Shown here: piece after piece, positions 6,510-13,570 of the stretch
How positions within the stretch are numbered: position 1 is the stretch's first letter
How the letters are laid out: each line of letters opens with the position of its first letter
Assembly: GCA_035500775.1 (NCBI GenBank)
Contig: DATJWY010000019.1
Span: 1 to 18,562 of the forward strand
Origin: DATJWY01 sp035500775
Lineage (GTDB): Bacteria; Pseudomonadota; Alphaproteobacteria; Acetobacterales; Acetobacteraceae
Direction: 5' to 3'
DNA: 18,562 nt
Made by a program: the position numbers and the translations under genes
The notes under the pieces: generated by a model
The model's database searches: none
What the model saw: the letters and a program-made list of their open reading frames with translations, nothing else
What the model was told of the DNA's origin: nothing

Positions 6510-7538
6510 ATGAACAAGATCGCCGCAGTCGCGGGGACCGACGCACCCGAGGCGCTCGCGCCGACCTCCGCCATCAACCTGCCCGACACCACCGTGTCGG
6601 CCCGGGAGGTGTTCGGGATCGACAGCGACCTCGTCGTCCCCGCCTTCTCGCAGCGGACCGAGCATGTCCCGGAAACGGACGAAACCTACCGGTTCGACCG
6701 TGAAACGACGCTCGCTATCCTGGCCGGCTTCGCCTTCAACCGCCGGGTCATGGTCCAGGGTTATCACGGCACCGGCAAATCCACCCATATAGAGCAGGTC
6801 GCCGCCCGGCTGAACTGGCCGTGCATCCGCGTCAATCTCGACAGCCACATCAGCCGCATCGACCTGATCGGCAAGGACGCCATCGTCCTCAAGGACGGCA
6901 AGCAGGTCACCGAGTTCCGCGAAGGCATCCTGCCCTGGGCGCTCCAGCACCCCTGCGCCCTCGTGTTCGACGAATATGATGCCGGCCGGCCGGATGTGAT
7001 GTTCGTTATCCAGCGCGTGCTGGAAGTGGAAGGCCGCCTCACCCTGCTCGATCAGAACCGGGTGATCCGTCCGCATCCCGCCTTCCGCCTGTTCGCCACC
7101 GCCAACACGGTCGGCCTCGGCGACACCACTGGCCTCTATCACGGCACCCAGCAGATCAATCAGGGGCAGATGGACCGCTGGAACATCGTCGCCACCCTGA
7201 ACTATCTGCCGCACGCGCAGGAAACGGCGATCGTGCTCGCCAAGCTGGGCATCGATCCGAAGAACGCGCAGGCACGCAAGCGGATCGAATCGATGGTCGC
7301 GCTCGCCGATCTGACCCGCGCCGGCTTCATCAGCGGGGACATCTCCACCGTGATGTCCCCGCGCACGGTGATCACCTGGGCGGAAAACGCGGAGATCTTC
7401 GGCAATGTCGGCTTCGCCTTCCGCCTGACCTTCCTCAACAAATGCGATGAGGCGGAACGGGCGACGGTGGCCGAGTACTACCAGCGCTGCTTCAACGAGG
7501 AGATCCCGACCGGGGCGCTCATGCGCGGCGTGGGGTAA
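6510..7538 (+). CDS. cobS: Cobaltochelatase AAA+ subunit CobS
   Basis: A 342-residue MoxR-type AAA+ ATPase. With CobT and CobN it forms the aerobic cobaltochelatase that inserts cobalt into hydrogenobyrinic acid a,c-diamide during B12 synthesis in the cytoplasm. The sequence is nearly a textbook CobS: VSAREVFGIDSDLVVPAF near the N-terminus, Walker A GYHGTGKST (84-92), VNLDSHISRIDLIGKDA, Walker B LVFDEYD (151-157), sensor LFATANT (194-200) and GDTTGLYHGTQQINQGQMDRW (205-224). The start at 6510 is chosen over an in-frame upstream ATG (6441) because the protein then begins close to the family's usual N-terminus and a ribosome site lies in front. The N-terminal extension is about ten residues longer than usual. 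cobT follows after a repeat-filled 113-base gap; cobN is not in the window, as is common because cobST are often unlinked from the main cob cluster. Confidence 0.96.
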   Translation: MNKIAAVAGTDAPEALAPTSAINLPDTTVSAREVFGIDSDLVVPAFSQRTEHVPETDETYRFDRETTLAILAGFAFNRRVMVQGYHGTGKSTHIEQVAARLNWPCIRVNLDSHISRIDLIGKDAIVLKDGKQVTEFREGILPWALQHPCALVFDEYDAGRPDVMFVIQRVLEVEGRLTLLDQNRVIRPHPAFRLFATANTVGLGDTTGLYHGTQQINQGQMDRWNIVATLNYLPHAQETAIVLAKLGIDPKNAQARKRIESMVALADLTRAGFISGDISTVMSPRTVITWAENAEIFGNVGFAFRLTFLNKCDEAERATVAEYYQRCFNEEIPTGALMRGVG

Positions 7539-7547
7539 CAACAAAGA

Positions 7548-7599
7548 CCAGGGGGCTTTGCCCCCTGCCCCCACTGGGGCCTTGAGGCCCCAGACCCCC
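7548..7599 (+). repeat. Double-hairpin intergenic repeat, copy B
   Basis: First hairpin CAGGGGGC/GCCCCCTG around TTT, linker, second hairpin CTGGGGCC/GGCCCCAG around TTGA, tail AGACCCCC. It begins 9 bases after the cobS stop and lies inside the presumed cobS-cobT operon, where a terminator or processing site would alter the CobS:CobT ratio. The second hairpin and tail are identical to copy A; the first stem differs by paired changes. Strand is given as the orientation matching cobS. Confidence 0.85.
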
Positions 7600-7651
7600 G
7601 GCCCTTTGATTTCAGGCCCCGCCGGGCGGTTGCCGTTCTGGAAGAAGCGAG

Positions 7652-9526
7652 ATGACCGGTTCCAAGGACAATACCCGGGCCGAAGAATTCAAGCGGGCCA
7701 CCGCCGGCACGCTGCGCGCCATGGCGGAGACACCGGAGGTCCAGGTCGCCTTCCAGGCCGGCCCGACCGGGCTGGTCGGCAAGCGCGCGCGGCTTCCCCT
7801 GCCCTCCCGCGCTTTGCCCGCCGCCGAGATGGCCAAGCTGCGCGGCGCCGCCGACAGCGTTGCCCTCCGGCTCCGCCTGCATGACGACGCCCTCCACGCC
7901 GCCCGTCTCCCGGCCGAGCGCGAGGCGCGCGATGTCTATGACGCGCTGGAACAGGCCCGGGTGGAAGTGGTCGGCTCCCGCCATATGCAGGGCGTCGCGG
8001 CCAATCTCCGCGCCCGCCTCGCCGAAACCTGCGAGGCCGAGGGCTACGACCGCATGATGCGGAAGGAGCAATTGCCCGCCGCCGCCGCCCTCTCGCTGCT
8101 GGCGCGCGAGCGGATGACGCACGAGGCCCCGCCCGCTACCGCCGCGCGCGTGCTGGCGCTCTGGCGCGACAGCCTGGAGCCATCAGCCAACGCCGCGCTG
8201 GACGAGCTGGCGGCGGCGCTGGACGACCAGGCCGCGTTCAGCCGCGCCTCCCGCAAGCTGCTGGCGGCACTCGACCTCGCCGCGGCGGAGGCCGAGGCGC
8301 CGGAGCCTGAGGCCGGCGAGGACCAGTCCGAGGAGCAGAACGAGGAGACCTCGGGCGCCCAGGACAATGCCCAGGAAAGCCCCTCCCAGGCATCGCGGGA
8401 CACCGAGAGCCTGTTCGGCGCCCAGCCGGAGGAGATGGAGGGCGACCAGGCCGAGGAGCAGGCTGAGGAAGGCGAGGAGGGCGAGGCCGAGGGCGAGGAC
8501 CGCCCCGGTGGCCCGCAGCCGCGCCGCGAGCGGGCGCCCGAGCCCTCCGAGGGCGGCTACCGCGCCTATACCCGCGCCTTCGACGAGGAAGCGCGGGCTG
8601 AGGATCTCTGCGACCCGGACGAGCTGACCCGGCTGCGGCAGCAGCTCGACCAGCAATTGCAGCACTTACAGGGCGTCGTTTCCCGCCTCGCCAACCGGCT
8701 GCAGCGCCGGCTGCTGGCGCAGCAGACCCGGGCCTGGGAGTTCGACCTGGAAGAAGGGATGCTGGATGCCGGCCGGCTCGCGCGGGTGGTGGTCAATCCG
8801 CTGCTGTCCCTCTCCTACAAGCGCGAGCGGGATACCGAGTTCCGCGACACGGCGGTGACGCTGCTGATCGACAATTCCGGCAGCATGCGCGGCCGGCCGA
8901 TCACCGTCGCCGCGATGTGCGGCGACATCCTCGCCCGCACCCTGGAACGCTGCGCGGTGAAGGTGGAGATCCTCGGCTTCACCACCCGCGCCTGGAAGGG
9001 CGGGCAGAGCCGCGAGCGCTGGGTGCAGGACGGCAAGCCGCGCAATCCCGGCCGGCTCAACGACCTCCGCCACATCATCTACAAGGCGGCCGACGCGCCC
9101 TGGCGGCGCGCGCGCAAGAATCTTGGCCTGATGCTGCGCGAGGGGCTGCTCAAGGAGAATATCGACGGCGAGGCCCTGCTCTGGGCCTACCGGCGCCTGC
9201 TCGCGCGGCCGGAACACCGGCGCATCCTGATGGTGATCAGCGACGGCGCGCCGGTGGATGACAGCACGCTCTCGGTCAATCCCGGTAACTACCTGGAAAA
9301 ACACCTGCGCGACGTGATCCGCGATATCGAGACGCGGGACTTTGTCGAGCTGATCGCCATCGGCATCGGCCATGACGTGACGCGCTATTATCGCCGCGCC
9401 GTCACGATCGTGGACCCCGAGGAACTCGGGGGAACGATGATGAAGAAGCTGGCCGAATTGTTCGACGAGGATGCCGCGGAAGCCTGGATGCGGGCGACGA
9501 TGGAGCGCGCCGCGGTCGTAGTCTGA
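7652..9526 (+). CDS. cobT: Cobaltochelatase VWA subunit CobT
   Basis: A 624-residue partner of CobS in aerobic cobaltochelatase; the CobST rings power cobalt insertion by CobN. Three parts are visible: an N-terminal helical domain (about 1-207), a strongly acidic low-complexity linker rich in Glu, Gln, Ala and Gly (about 208-292), and a C-terminal von Willebrand factor A domain. The MIDAS motif DNSGS is at 407-411 in TLLIDNSGSMRGRPITVAAMCGDI, with the later MIDAS-supporting stretch RRILMVISDGAPVDD. Length is typical of CobT. The ATG at 7652 has GGAAGAAG 5-12 bases upstream. The acidic linker is the normal spacer between the CobS-binding part and the VWA domain, and here its codons are GAG-dominated. 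Gene order cobS-cobT is standard; the repeat between them is not. Confidence 0.96.
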   Translation: MTGSKDNTRAEEFKRATAGTLRAMAETPEVQVAFQAGPTGLVGKRARLPLPSRALPAAEMAKLRGAADSVALRLRLHDDALHAARLPAEREARDVYDALEQARVEVVGSRHMQGVAANLRARLAETCEAEGYDRMMRKEQLPAAAALSLLARERMTHEAPPATAARVLALWRDSLEPSANAALDELAAALDDQAAFSRASRKLLAALDLAAAEAEAPEPEAGEDQSEEQNEETSGAQDNAQESPSQASRDTESLFGAQPEEMEGDQAEEQAEEGEEGEAEGEDRPGGPQPRRERAPEPSEGGYRAYTRAFDEEARAEDLCDPDELTRLRQQLDQQLQHLQGVVSRLANRLQRRLLAQQTRAWEFDLEEGMLDAGRLARVVVNPLLSLSYKRERDTEFRDTAVTLLIDNSGSMRGRPITVAAMCGDILARTLERCAVKVEILGFTTRAWKGGQSRERWVQDGKPRNPGRLNDLRHIIYKAADAPWRRARKNLGLMLREGLLKENIDGEALLWAYRRLLARPEHRRILMVISDGAPVDDSTLSVNPGNYLEKHLRDVIRDIETRDFVELIAIGIGHDVTRYYRRAVTIVDPEELGGTMMKKLAELFDEDAAEAWMRATMERAAVVV

Positions 9527-9558
9527 TGCCAACCGCTTTATTGATTGATCCGTTGAAA

Positions 9559-9610
9559 GGCCAGGGGCGTCGCCCCTGGACCCCACTGGGGCCGTAGGCC
9601 CCAGACCCCG
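9559..9610 (+). repeat. Double-hairpin intergenic repeat, copy C
   Basis: First hairpin CCAGGGGC/GCCCCTGG around GTC, linker GACCCCA, second hairpin CTGGGGCC/GGCCCCAG around GTA, tail AGACCCC. It begins 32 bases after the cobT stop, in the same sense as cobT. The loop of the second hairpin (GTA instead of TTGA) and the first stem differ from copies A and B while pairing is kept. Confidence 0.85.
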
Positions 9611-9634
9611 TTTCGTTAATGACTCCAAACGTGT

Positions 9635-9737
9635 GCGGGTCTGGAGGGCGGAGCGGCCCAAGGTTCCATCGGCCGGAACGGCCGATGGAATGGCCGCGGA
9701 GGGGCTGCCCCCAGCAGGGTGCGGGGCAGAGCCCCGC
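9635..9737 (-). repeat. Long variant of the double-hairpin repeat, copy D
   Basis: On the minus strand it starts 20 bases after the stop of the kinase-like gene with hairpin GCGGGGC/GCCCCGC around TCT, then GGGGGCAGCCCC, an extra central segment, and ends with CCAGACCCGC, close to the AGACCCC tail of copies A-C. The inserted middle contains a perfect 12-bp inverted repeat (9664-9690). It faces copy C tail to tail across 24 bases, between the convergent cobT and kinase-like genes. Assignment to the same family rests on architecture and both ends, not on full identity. Confidence 0.6.
9664..9690. terminator. Perfect 12-bp hairpin between convergent genes
   Basis: TTCCATCGGCCG, loop GAA, CGGCCGATGGAA. 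This strong stem lies between the 3' ends of cobT (+) and the kinase-like gene (-). It could stop transcription from both sides, but no T run follows on either strand, so an intrinsic terminator is not certain. Confidence 0.45.
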
Positions 9738-9757
9738 TGCTTCACTGATCCGCCTGC

Positions 9758-10564
9758 CTACTCCAGCGACTTGCCGGCGGCTTTCAGCCGCTCCGCCGGG
9801 AAAATCAGCGTCACGCGGGTTCCGACCCGCGCTTCCGATTCGACCAGCAGGTTGCCGCCATGCGCCTGGATGAGGCTGCGGGCCAGCGACAGGCTGTAAC
9901 CGATGCCGCGGCTGTCCCGCGCGACCGGCGCGGCGGACGAGCCCACAAGCCCCTCCCCCTCATCGACGATCACCACGGCGAAATTACCGCCCTGGCGCTC
10001 GGCGCCGATCTCGATCCAGTCCTGCTCGCGCGTCGCATGCGCCGCATTGGCGAGAACCCGGGTCAGGATCAGGTGCAGCGCCCTGCGATCCGCCAGCAAG
10101 GTGACGCCGGCCAGCGCCCCGGAAACCCGCCAGTTGCGGCGCCCTGGCGCCAGCGCCGTCGCCACCTCGGTGATGGCCGCGTCCAGCTCCGAGGTGAGCG
10201 TCACCACCTCCTCGTTCAGCACCCGCCGCGCGCCGGCCTGGCTGGTCTGCTCCAGCAGATCCTCCGAGAGCGTGATGAGCCGGCTGGAGAGCAGCGCCAG
10301 GGTGCCGGCAGCGCCCGGCGTCGCCTGCAACCCGGCATGCCCCCGCAGCGTCAGCGCCGGGGCGCGGATCTCGTTCGCCGCCAGGCGCAGCAGACGGGTC
10401 GCCGCGGCCTCCGCGGCGGCGACCTCCCGCCGGGCGGCTTCCGCGCGCGCCATACGCTGCCGCGCGCGCAGCGCCACCGCCCCCGAGAGCAACGCGGCCA
10501 AGGCAAAGCCGGAAACGAAGCCGGAAACCGTGAACATAAGGCGATTGAAGACGGGCTTTGCCAA
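9758..10564 (-). CDS. Histidine-kinase-like membrane protein lacking phosphoacceptor His
   Basis: A 268-residue membrane-anchored protein with a GHKL ATPase domain. One transmembrane helix lies near residues 11-32. A HisKA-like helix follows, but the phosphoacceptor motif, normally SHE(I/L)RTP, reads ANEIRAP with Asn at position 64 instead of His. The ATPase domain keeps the N box (LANAAHAT, N173), the G1 box DEGEG (201-205) and the G2 box RGIGYSLSLARSLIQAHGG (219-237). It may bind ATP but should not autophosphorylate by the usual route; a pseudokinase, phosphatase or partner-dependent role is possible (inference). There is no sensor domain and no response regulator next door. The longest frame begins with TTG at 10564; the first ATG is at 10537 and would remove nine residues. 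rpmB lies upstream on the same strand, separated by about 250 bases. Confidence 0.7.
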   Translation of the reverse strand: MAKPVFNRLMFTVSGFVSGFALAALLSGAVALRARQRMARAEAARREVAAAEAAATRLLRLAANEIRAPALTLRGHAGLQATPGAAGTLALLSSRLITLSEDLLEQTSQAGARRVLNEEVVTLTSELDAAITEVATALAPGRRNWRVSGALAGVTLLADRRALHLILTRVLANAAHATREQDWIEIGAERQGGNFAVVIVDEGEGLVGSSAAPVARDSRGIGYSLSLARSLIQAHGGNLLVESEARVGTRVTLIFPAERLKAAGKSLE

Positions 10565-10811
10565 CGCCTGGTTAAGGGTCGTGGGCGATCCGGCCGGCCC
10601 GAGCGGTTACAGCGGCGAAAGCGGCAGCGACGCAAAAAAGCCCGGGGCGCATCCATGGCGTTTGATCGCCCTGACATACTCCAGGCTCGCATCGTTCAGA
10701 GCATCACCATTCGTCGCCCCCAAGAGGGCGAGCGATGCGAACGCGCGTATTCGGAAACACGGGCGGCGGCCTCATCCCGGCGCGTGGCCGGGACGAGGCG
10801 CGCGCCGTGTC
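10565..10811. other. Intergenic region between rpmB and kinase-like gene
   Basis: A 247-base region on the 3' side of rpmB and the 5' side of the kinase-like gene. It holds the imperfect hairpin at 10769-10799 and, on the minus strand, a run of six T (10634-10639) after a GC-rich CCCCGGGC stretch with a weak GGGCG/CGCCC stem. The latter might be a second terminator. No coding sequence is convincing. Confidence 0.4.
10769..10799 (-). terminator. Candidate terminator hairpin after rpmB
   Basis: The plus strand reads GCCTCATCCCGG, seven bases, CCGGGACGAGGC: a 12-bp stem with a single A-C mismatch, 13 bases after the rpmB stop. No clear U tract follows, only TTTCC further on, so it may depend on Rho or act as an mRNA 3' end stabiliser. 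Confidence 0.5.
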
Positions 10812-11117
10812 TCAGGCGGCTTCGGCGGCGGTCCGCTTCGCCTGCGCGCGGACGATCCGGCGCTTCAGCGCCTTCGCCTCGTCCGGCAGGTTCCGGTCCG
10901 GCGTGCCGAGCAGGAAGGCGTCGAGCCCGCCATTATGCTCGATCGTGCGCATGGCCCGGGTCGTCACGCGCATCCGCACGCTCTGCCCCAGGATATCGGA
11001 AAGCACCGAGACTTCCTGCAGGTTCGGCAGGAAGCGGCGGCGGGTCTTGTTGTTGGCATGGCTGACGTTATTTCCGGTCAGCACGGCCTTGCCCGTAATC
11101 TGGCAGCGGCGAGACAT
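10812..11117 (-). CDS. rpmB: 50S ribosomal protein L28
   Basis: A 101-residue ribosomal protein L28 of the large subunit. The N-terminus is diagnostic: MSRRCQITGKAVLTGNNVSHANNKTRRRFLPN, followed by LGQSVRMRVTTRAMRTIEHNGGLDAFL. Alphaproteobacterial L28 proteins are about this long, exceeding the 78 residues of E. coli through an extended C-terminus, here ending KRRIVRAQAKRTAAEAA. The ATG at 11117 has GAGGGT upstream. A strong promoter lies at 11188-11216 and a hairpin follows the stop, so it is probably a single-gene transcript, as L28 often is in this group. Confidence 0.97.
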   Translation of the reverse strand: MSRRCQITGKAVLTGNNVSHANNKTRRRFLPNLQEVSVLSDILGQSVRMRVTTRAMRTIEHNGGLDAFLLGTPDRNLPDEAKALKRRIVRAQAKRTAAEAA

Positions 11118-11187
11118 CGCAGGATACCCTCAAGCACTAAGGCCGCGCCAACGCAAACCGCGCCGCGGCTAAACTCGGAAGTCGGGG

Positions 11188-11216
11188 CTTATGGCGAAGC
11201 GCGCCGGGACAGTCAA
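11188..11216 (-). promoter_or_regulatory. Sigma-70-like promoter of rpmB
   Basis: On the minus strand TTGACT (-35, 11211-11216), exactly 17 bases, then CATAAG (-10, 11188-11193). The -35 matches consensus in five of six positions. The start would be near 11181, leaving a leader of about 63 bases before the rpmB ATG. This is the best promoter match in the window. Confidence 0.7.
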
Positions 11217-11286
11217 GCGTGCCGCCGGCAGGATGGGTCGCGGCTGGCATGTCCACCCGCCGGCCTCCCCTTTTTCCGCGCCGCGC

Positions 11287-11742
11287 TCAGGAAACCAGGG
11301 CGCTGCACGCGCCGGGCCGGGTCGGCGCCGCCGGCTCGGTCACGTCCGCGGAATCCGCCAGGAAGAAGCGATTGAACCCATCCGCCGCCAGCGCCTCGAA
11401 CACGCGCCCCTCGACATCGGCCAGCGTGCCGCCATCGTCGATCCGGTGCATCTCCGTCGCCCCGTCCGGGGTGTGGACGCTGATCTGCCCGCACAGCGCG
11501 AACACGTAGGACTCGGCCTCCGGCACGGCCGCGTCGATCCGCGCCGTGGGATGGCGGGCATCGAGTCGCAGGCTGCCCACCGGCTGCCCGTTGACGAAGA
11601 CGTTGGTGATCTCTTCCACCTCATGCGGGTCCAGCCGGTCGATGATGCTGAACCGCACCATCCCCGCCTTTGCCGGCTCCGCCGCCGCCGGCGACGCAAA
11701 CAGGAGCAGTGCCGCCCCCAACCACACACGCCCAACGCGCAT
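11287..11742 (-). CDS. Small secreted protein of unknown function
   Basis: A 151-residue protein that I do not recognise. The first 21 residues form a typical Sec signal peptide: MRVGRVWLGAALLLFASPAAA, with cleavage expected before EPAKAG, so it should be exported to the periplasm. The mature part is mixed and rather acidic, with a repeated beta-like pattern (VRFSIIDRLD, ITNVFVNGQPVGSLRLD, YVFALCGQISVHTPDG). It has two cysteines, C84 and C146, which could form a disulfide. The reading frame is open 32 codons upstream, but the ATG at 11742 is chosen because it starts the signal peptide and has GAGG seven bases before it. It is divergent from prmC, with a large palindrome between them. No partner is evident. 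Confidence 0.72.
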   Translation of the reverse strand: MRVGRVWLGAALLLFASPAAAEPAKAGMVRFSIIDRLDPHEVEEITNVFVNGQPVGSLRLDARHPTARIDAAVPEAESYVFALCGQISVHTPDGATEMHRIDDGGTLADVEGRVFEALAADGFNRFFLADSADVTEPAAPTRPGACSALVS

Positions 11743-11953
11743 GCAGACCTCGCTTTGACCCAGAGAACGATACCGGAAAGCGATATCCACCCCATCGCAA
11801 TGCCCGAACGTGACCGGCGCCCCGGGAAATGGTCCCACGACTCCGCGCCGAGGCGATTGCGCACGAACCGCCCAGCTATAGCGTGCCCGCCCGGCCCGGG
11901 CACGCTATAGCCGCCTGCGTTCACAAAGCGTCACCAACACGGGTCCACGCCCC
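11743..11953. other. Divergent region between secreted-protein gene and prmC
   Basis: A 211-base region carrying the 37-base inverted repeat at 11875-11911. I could not find a well-spaced -35/-10 pair on either strand. No gene is supported. Confidence 0.4.
11875..11911. repeat. Perfect 15-bp inverted repeat upstream of prmC
   Basis: Arms GCTATAGCGTGCCCG and CGGGCACGCTATAGC flank the 7-base loop CCCGGCC. Pairing is perfect over 15 bases and ends sharply. The element lies 42 bases before the prmC start and 133 bases before the divergent secreted-protein start. It could be an operator for a dimeric regulator, a cruciform, or an mRNA hairpin. Only one copy was seen in the window. Confidence 0.8.
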
Positions 11954-12802
11954 TTGCCTCACCCCACGGCCTGCATCGAAGACCTGCTCCAGGACGGAGC
12001 GAACACCCTGCGCGCCGCCGGGTTGGACGAGCCGCGGCGCGAGGCGCGGTTGCTGCTCGCCCATGCGCTCGGATGCTCGCTCACCGACCTGGTGCGGGAG
12101 CCGCGCCGGCTGGTGGACTCCACCCGCTTCCGCGCCCTGCTCGCCCGCCGGGCGGCGCGCGAGCCGCTGGCGCTGATCACCGGCCGGGCCGGATTCTGGA
12201 CCCTCGACCTCGCCGTCTCCCCCGCCACCCTCATCCCCCGCGCCGACAGCGAAACCCTGATCGCCACCGCCCTGGACTGCTTCCCCGACCGCAAGGCGGT
12301 GCGGCGCGTGCTCGATCTCGGCACCGGCACTGGCTGCCTGCTGCTCGCCGCGCTCTCGGAATTTCCGGACGCGTTCGGCGTCGGGGTGGATCTGGCGCCG
12401 GCGGCGGCGGCGCTCGCCGCGCGGAATGCCGGGGAAACCGGGCTGGCCGGACGCGCCGCCTTCCTCGCCGGCCACTGGGCGACCGCCCTTTCCGGCAGCT
12501 TCGACCTGATCCTCTCCAACCCGCCCTATATCGCGAGCGGCGAGATCGGGGGGCTGATGCCCGAGGTCGCCCGGCACGAACCGCGCCGCGCCCTCGATGG
12601 CGGCGCGGACGGGCTTGCCGCCTACCGCGCGTTGCTGCCGGCGATCGCGATGCTTCTGGCGCCCGGCGGCGCCGCGATCCTGGAACTTGGCCAGGGCCAG
12701 GCAAACGACACGGCGGCCCTGGCAAAAGCCGCCGGCTTCGCCCATATCTCCGTCCGACCCGATTTGGCCGGCGTGGAACGCGCCCTGGTTTTGCGACGCT
12801 GA
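11954..12802 (+). CDS. prmC: Peptide chain release factor N5-glutamine methyltransferase
   Basis: A 282-residue S-adenosylmethionine-dependent methyltransferase (PrmC/HemK) that methylates the glutamine of the GGQ motif in release factors RF1 and RF2. The N-terminal helical domain binds the release factor (about 1-85). Then come the family block TLIPRADSE (92-100), SAM motif I LDLGTGTGCLL (121-130), the acidic ribose contact VGVDLAP and the catalytic NPPY at 189-192, followed by EVARHEPRRALDGGADGLAAYR. IPRADSE differs slightly from the common IPRPETE. The longest sensible frame begins with TTG at 11954; there is no ATG or clear ribosome site near it, so the exact start is uncertain. prfA, the usual upstream partner, is absent. 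The DUF4167 gene follows, a conserved alphaproteobacterial neighbour. Confidence 0.93.
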   Translation: MPHPTACIEDLLQDGANTLRAAGLDEPRREARLLLAHALGCSLTDLVREPRRLVDSTRFRALLARRAAREPLALITGRAGFWTLDLAVSPATLIPRADSETLIATALDCFPDRKAVRRVLDLGTGTGCLLLAALSEFPDAFGVGVDLAPAAAALAARNAGETGLAGRAAFLAGHWATALSGSFDLILSNPPYIASGEIGGLMPEVARHEPRRALDGGADGLAAYRALLPAIAMLLAPGGAAILELGQGQANDTAALAKAAGFAHISVRPDLAGVERALVLRR

Positions 12803-13073
12803 AGTCGAAAAAGGCGTTGGCAAGGTCGCATGGCCCGTCTAGGGTCGGCGCGCACCGCAGGAAACGGCTCCCGGGGTCAAAGCTCGCCACATGGCCAGCA
12901 ATTCGCCTGGGCGAAGCTGCGATGCACCGGAGGAGAGGGCAAACGATGCCCGCCCTCTGGCGTGGTGCGGACACACTTCGGCGAATGATGTCGGCCCGGC
13001 CCCAAGGAGCGTTTGACCGCGTCCTGGGCCATGGGGCGGATCGTTGCAAACAGGAAAGTGCTGCGACAGACTG
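12803..13073 (+). other. Long leader region before the DUF4167 gene
   Basis: A 271-base gap. It contains TTCGCC/GGCGAA at 12902-12915 and AGAGGGC/GCCCTCT at 12934-12958 (11-base loop), as well as AGGAAAG at 13052-13058, rather far from the ATG. An open frame crosses it but continues from an out-of-frame reading of prmC and looks like a shadow. The unusual length and small stems make a regulatory leader possible, with no direct proof. Confidence 0.4.
12817..12845 (+). promoter_or_regulatory. Possible promoter of the DUF4167 gene
   Basis: TTGGCA (12817-12822), 17 bases, then TAGGGT (12840-12845). The -35 matches well, the -10 only in part. If real, the mRNA leader would be over 200 bases long. 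Confidence 0.4.
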
Positions 13074-13523
13074 ATGAATATGAAACGCATGCGCGGACGC
13101 AACCATCGCGGCGGTGGGGGCGGGAGCGGTGGCGGTGGCATCCGCCATCACACCGGAAATATTCCGCTTAACCGCAACCACGTCTTTGACAGCAACGGTC
13201 CGGATCTGCGCATCCGCGGCACCGCCCAGCAGCTGTTCGAGAAATATCTCCAGCTTGGCCGCGATGCCACCAGCGCCGGCGACCGCGTAATGGCCGAGAG
13301 CTACTTTCAGCATGCGGAGCATTATTTCCGCATCCTGAACGCCATGACCCAGGCAGCACAGCAGAACCAGCCCAGCCATCATAACGGCCAGCGCCGGCCG
13401 CAGATGGAGCAGTCGGAATCCGAGGAATCGGGCGAGGAAACCACCCCGGTTGGGCTTGGCGAGCAGCCGGCCACCGAGGCGCGGGAGATCCCGATCGCGG
13501 CATCCGCCTCAAGCGAGGCCTAA
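13074..13523 (+). CDS. DUF4167 domain protein
   Basis: A 149-residue protein of the alphaproteobacterial DUF4167 family, regularly found after prmC. The basic, glycine-rich start MNMKRMRGRNHRGGGGGSGGGG suggests RNA or nucleic-acid binding. The conserved core follows: NRNHVFDSNGPDLRIRGTAQQLFEKYLQLGRDATSAGDRVMAESYFQHAEHYFRI (about 33-87), a helical repeat-like domain. The C-terminus is low-complexity, acidic and disordered (EQSESEESGEETTP). Length is shorter than many members, which carry long disordered tails. Start at ATG 13074, with a second ATG two codons later; the frame is open further upstream to 13044 without a family match. Biochemical function is unknown. A strong terminator-like hairpin follows at 13571. 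Confidence 0.9.
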   Translation: MNMKRMRGRNHRGGGGGSGGGGIRHHTGNIPLNRNHVFDSNGPDLRIRGTAQQLFEKYLQLGRDATSAGDRVMAESYFQHAEHYFRILNAMTQAAQQNQPSHHNGQRRPQMEQSESEESGEETTPVGLGEQPATEAREIPIAASASSEA

Positions 13524-13570
13524 CCCCACCGCACCGCACCCGCGCGCAGGCCTTCCCCGCCGCATGCGAC

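Noticed and set aside
12803..13074. Small open frame in the DUF4167 leader ending at 13074
   Set aside because: It is the tail of a frame that reads prmC out of phase, has basic shadow-like composition and shows no family resemblance.
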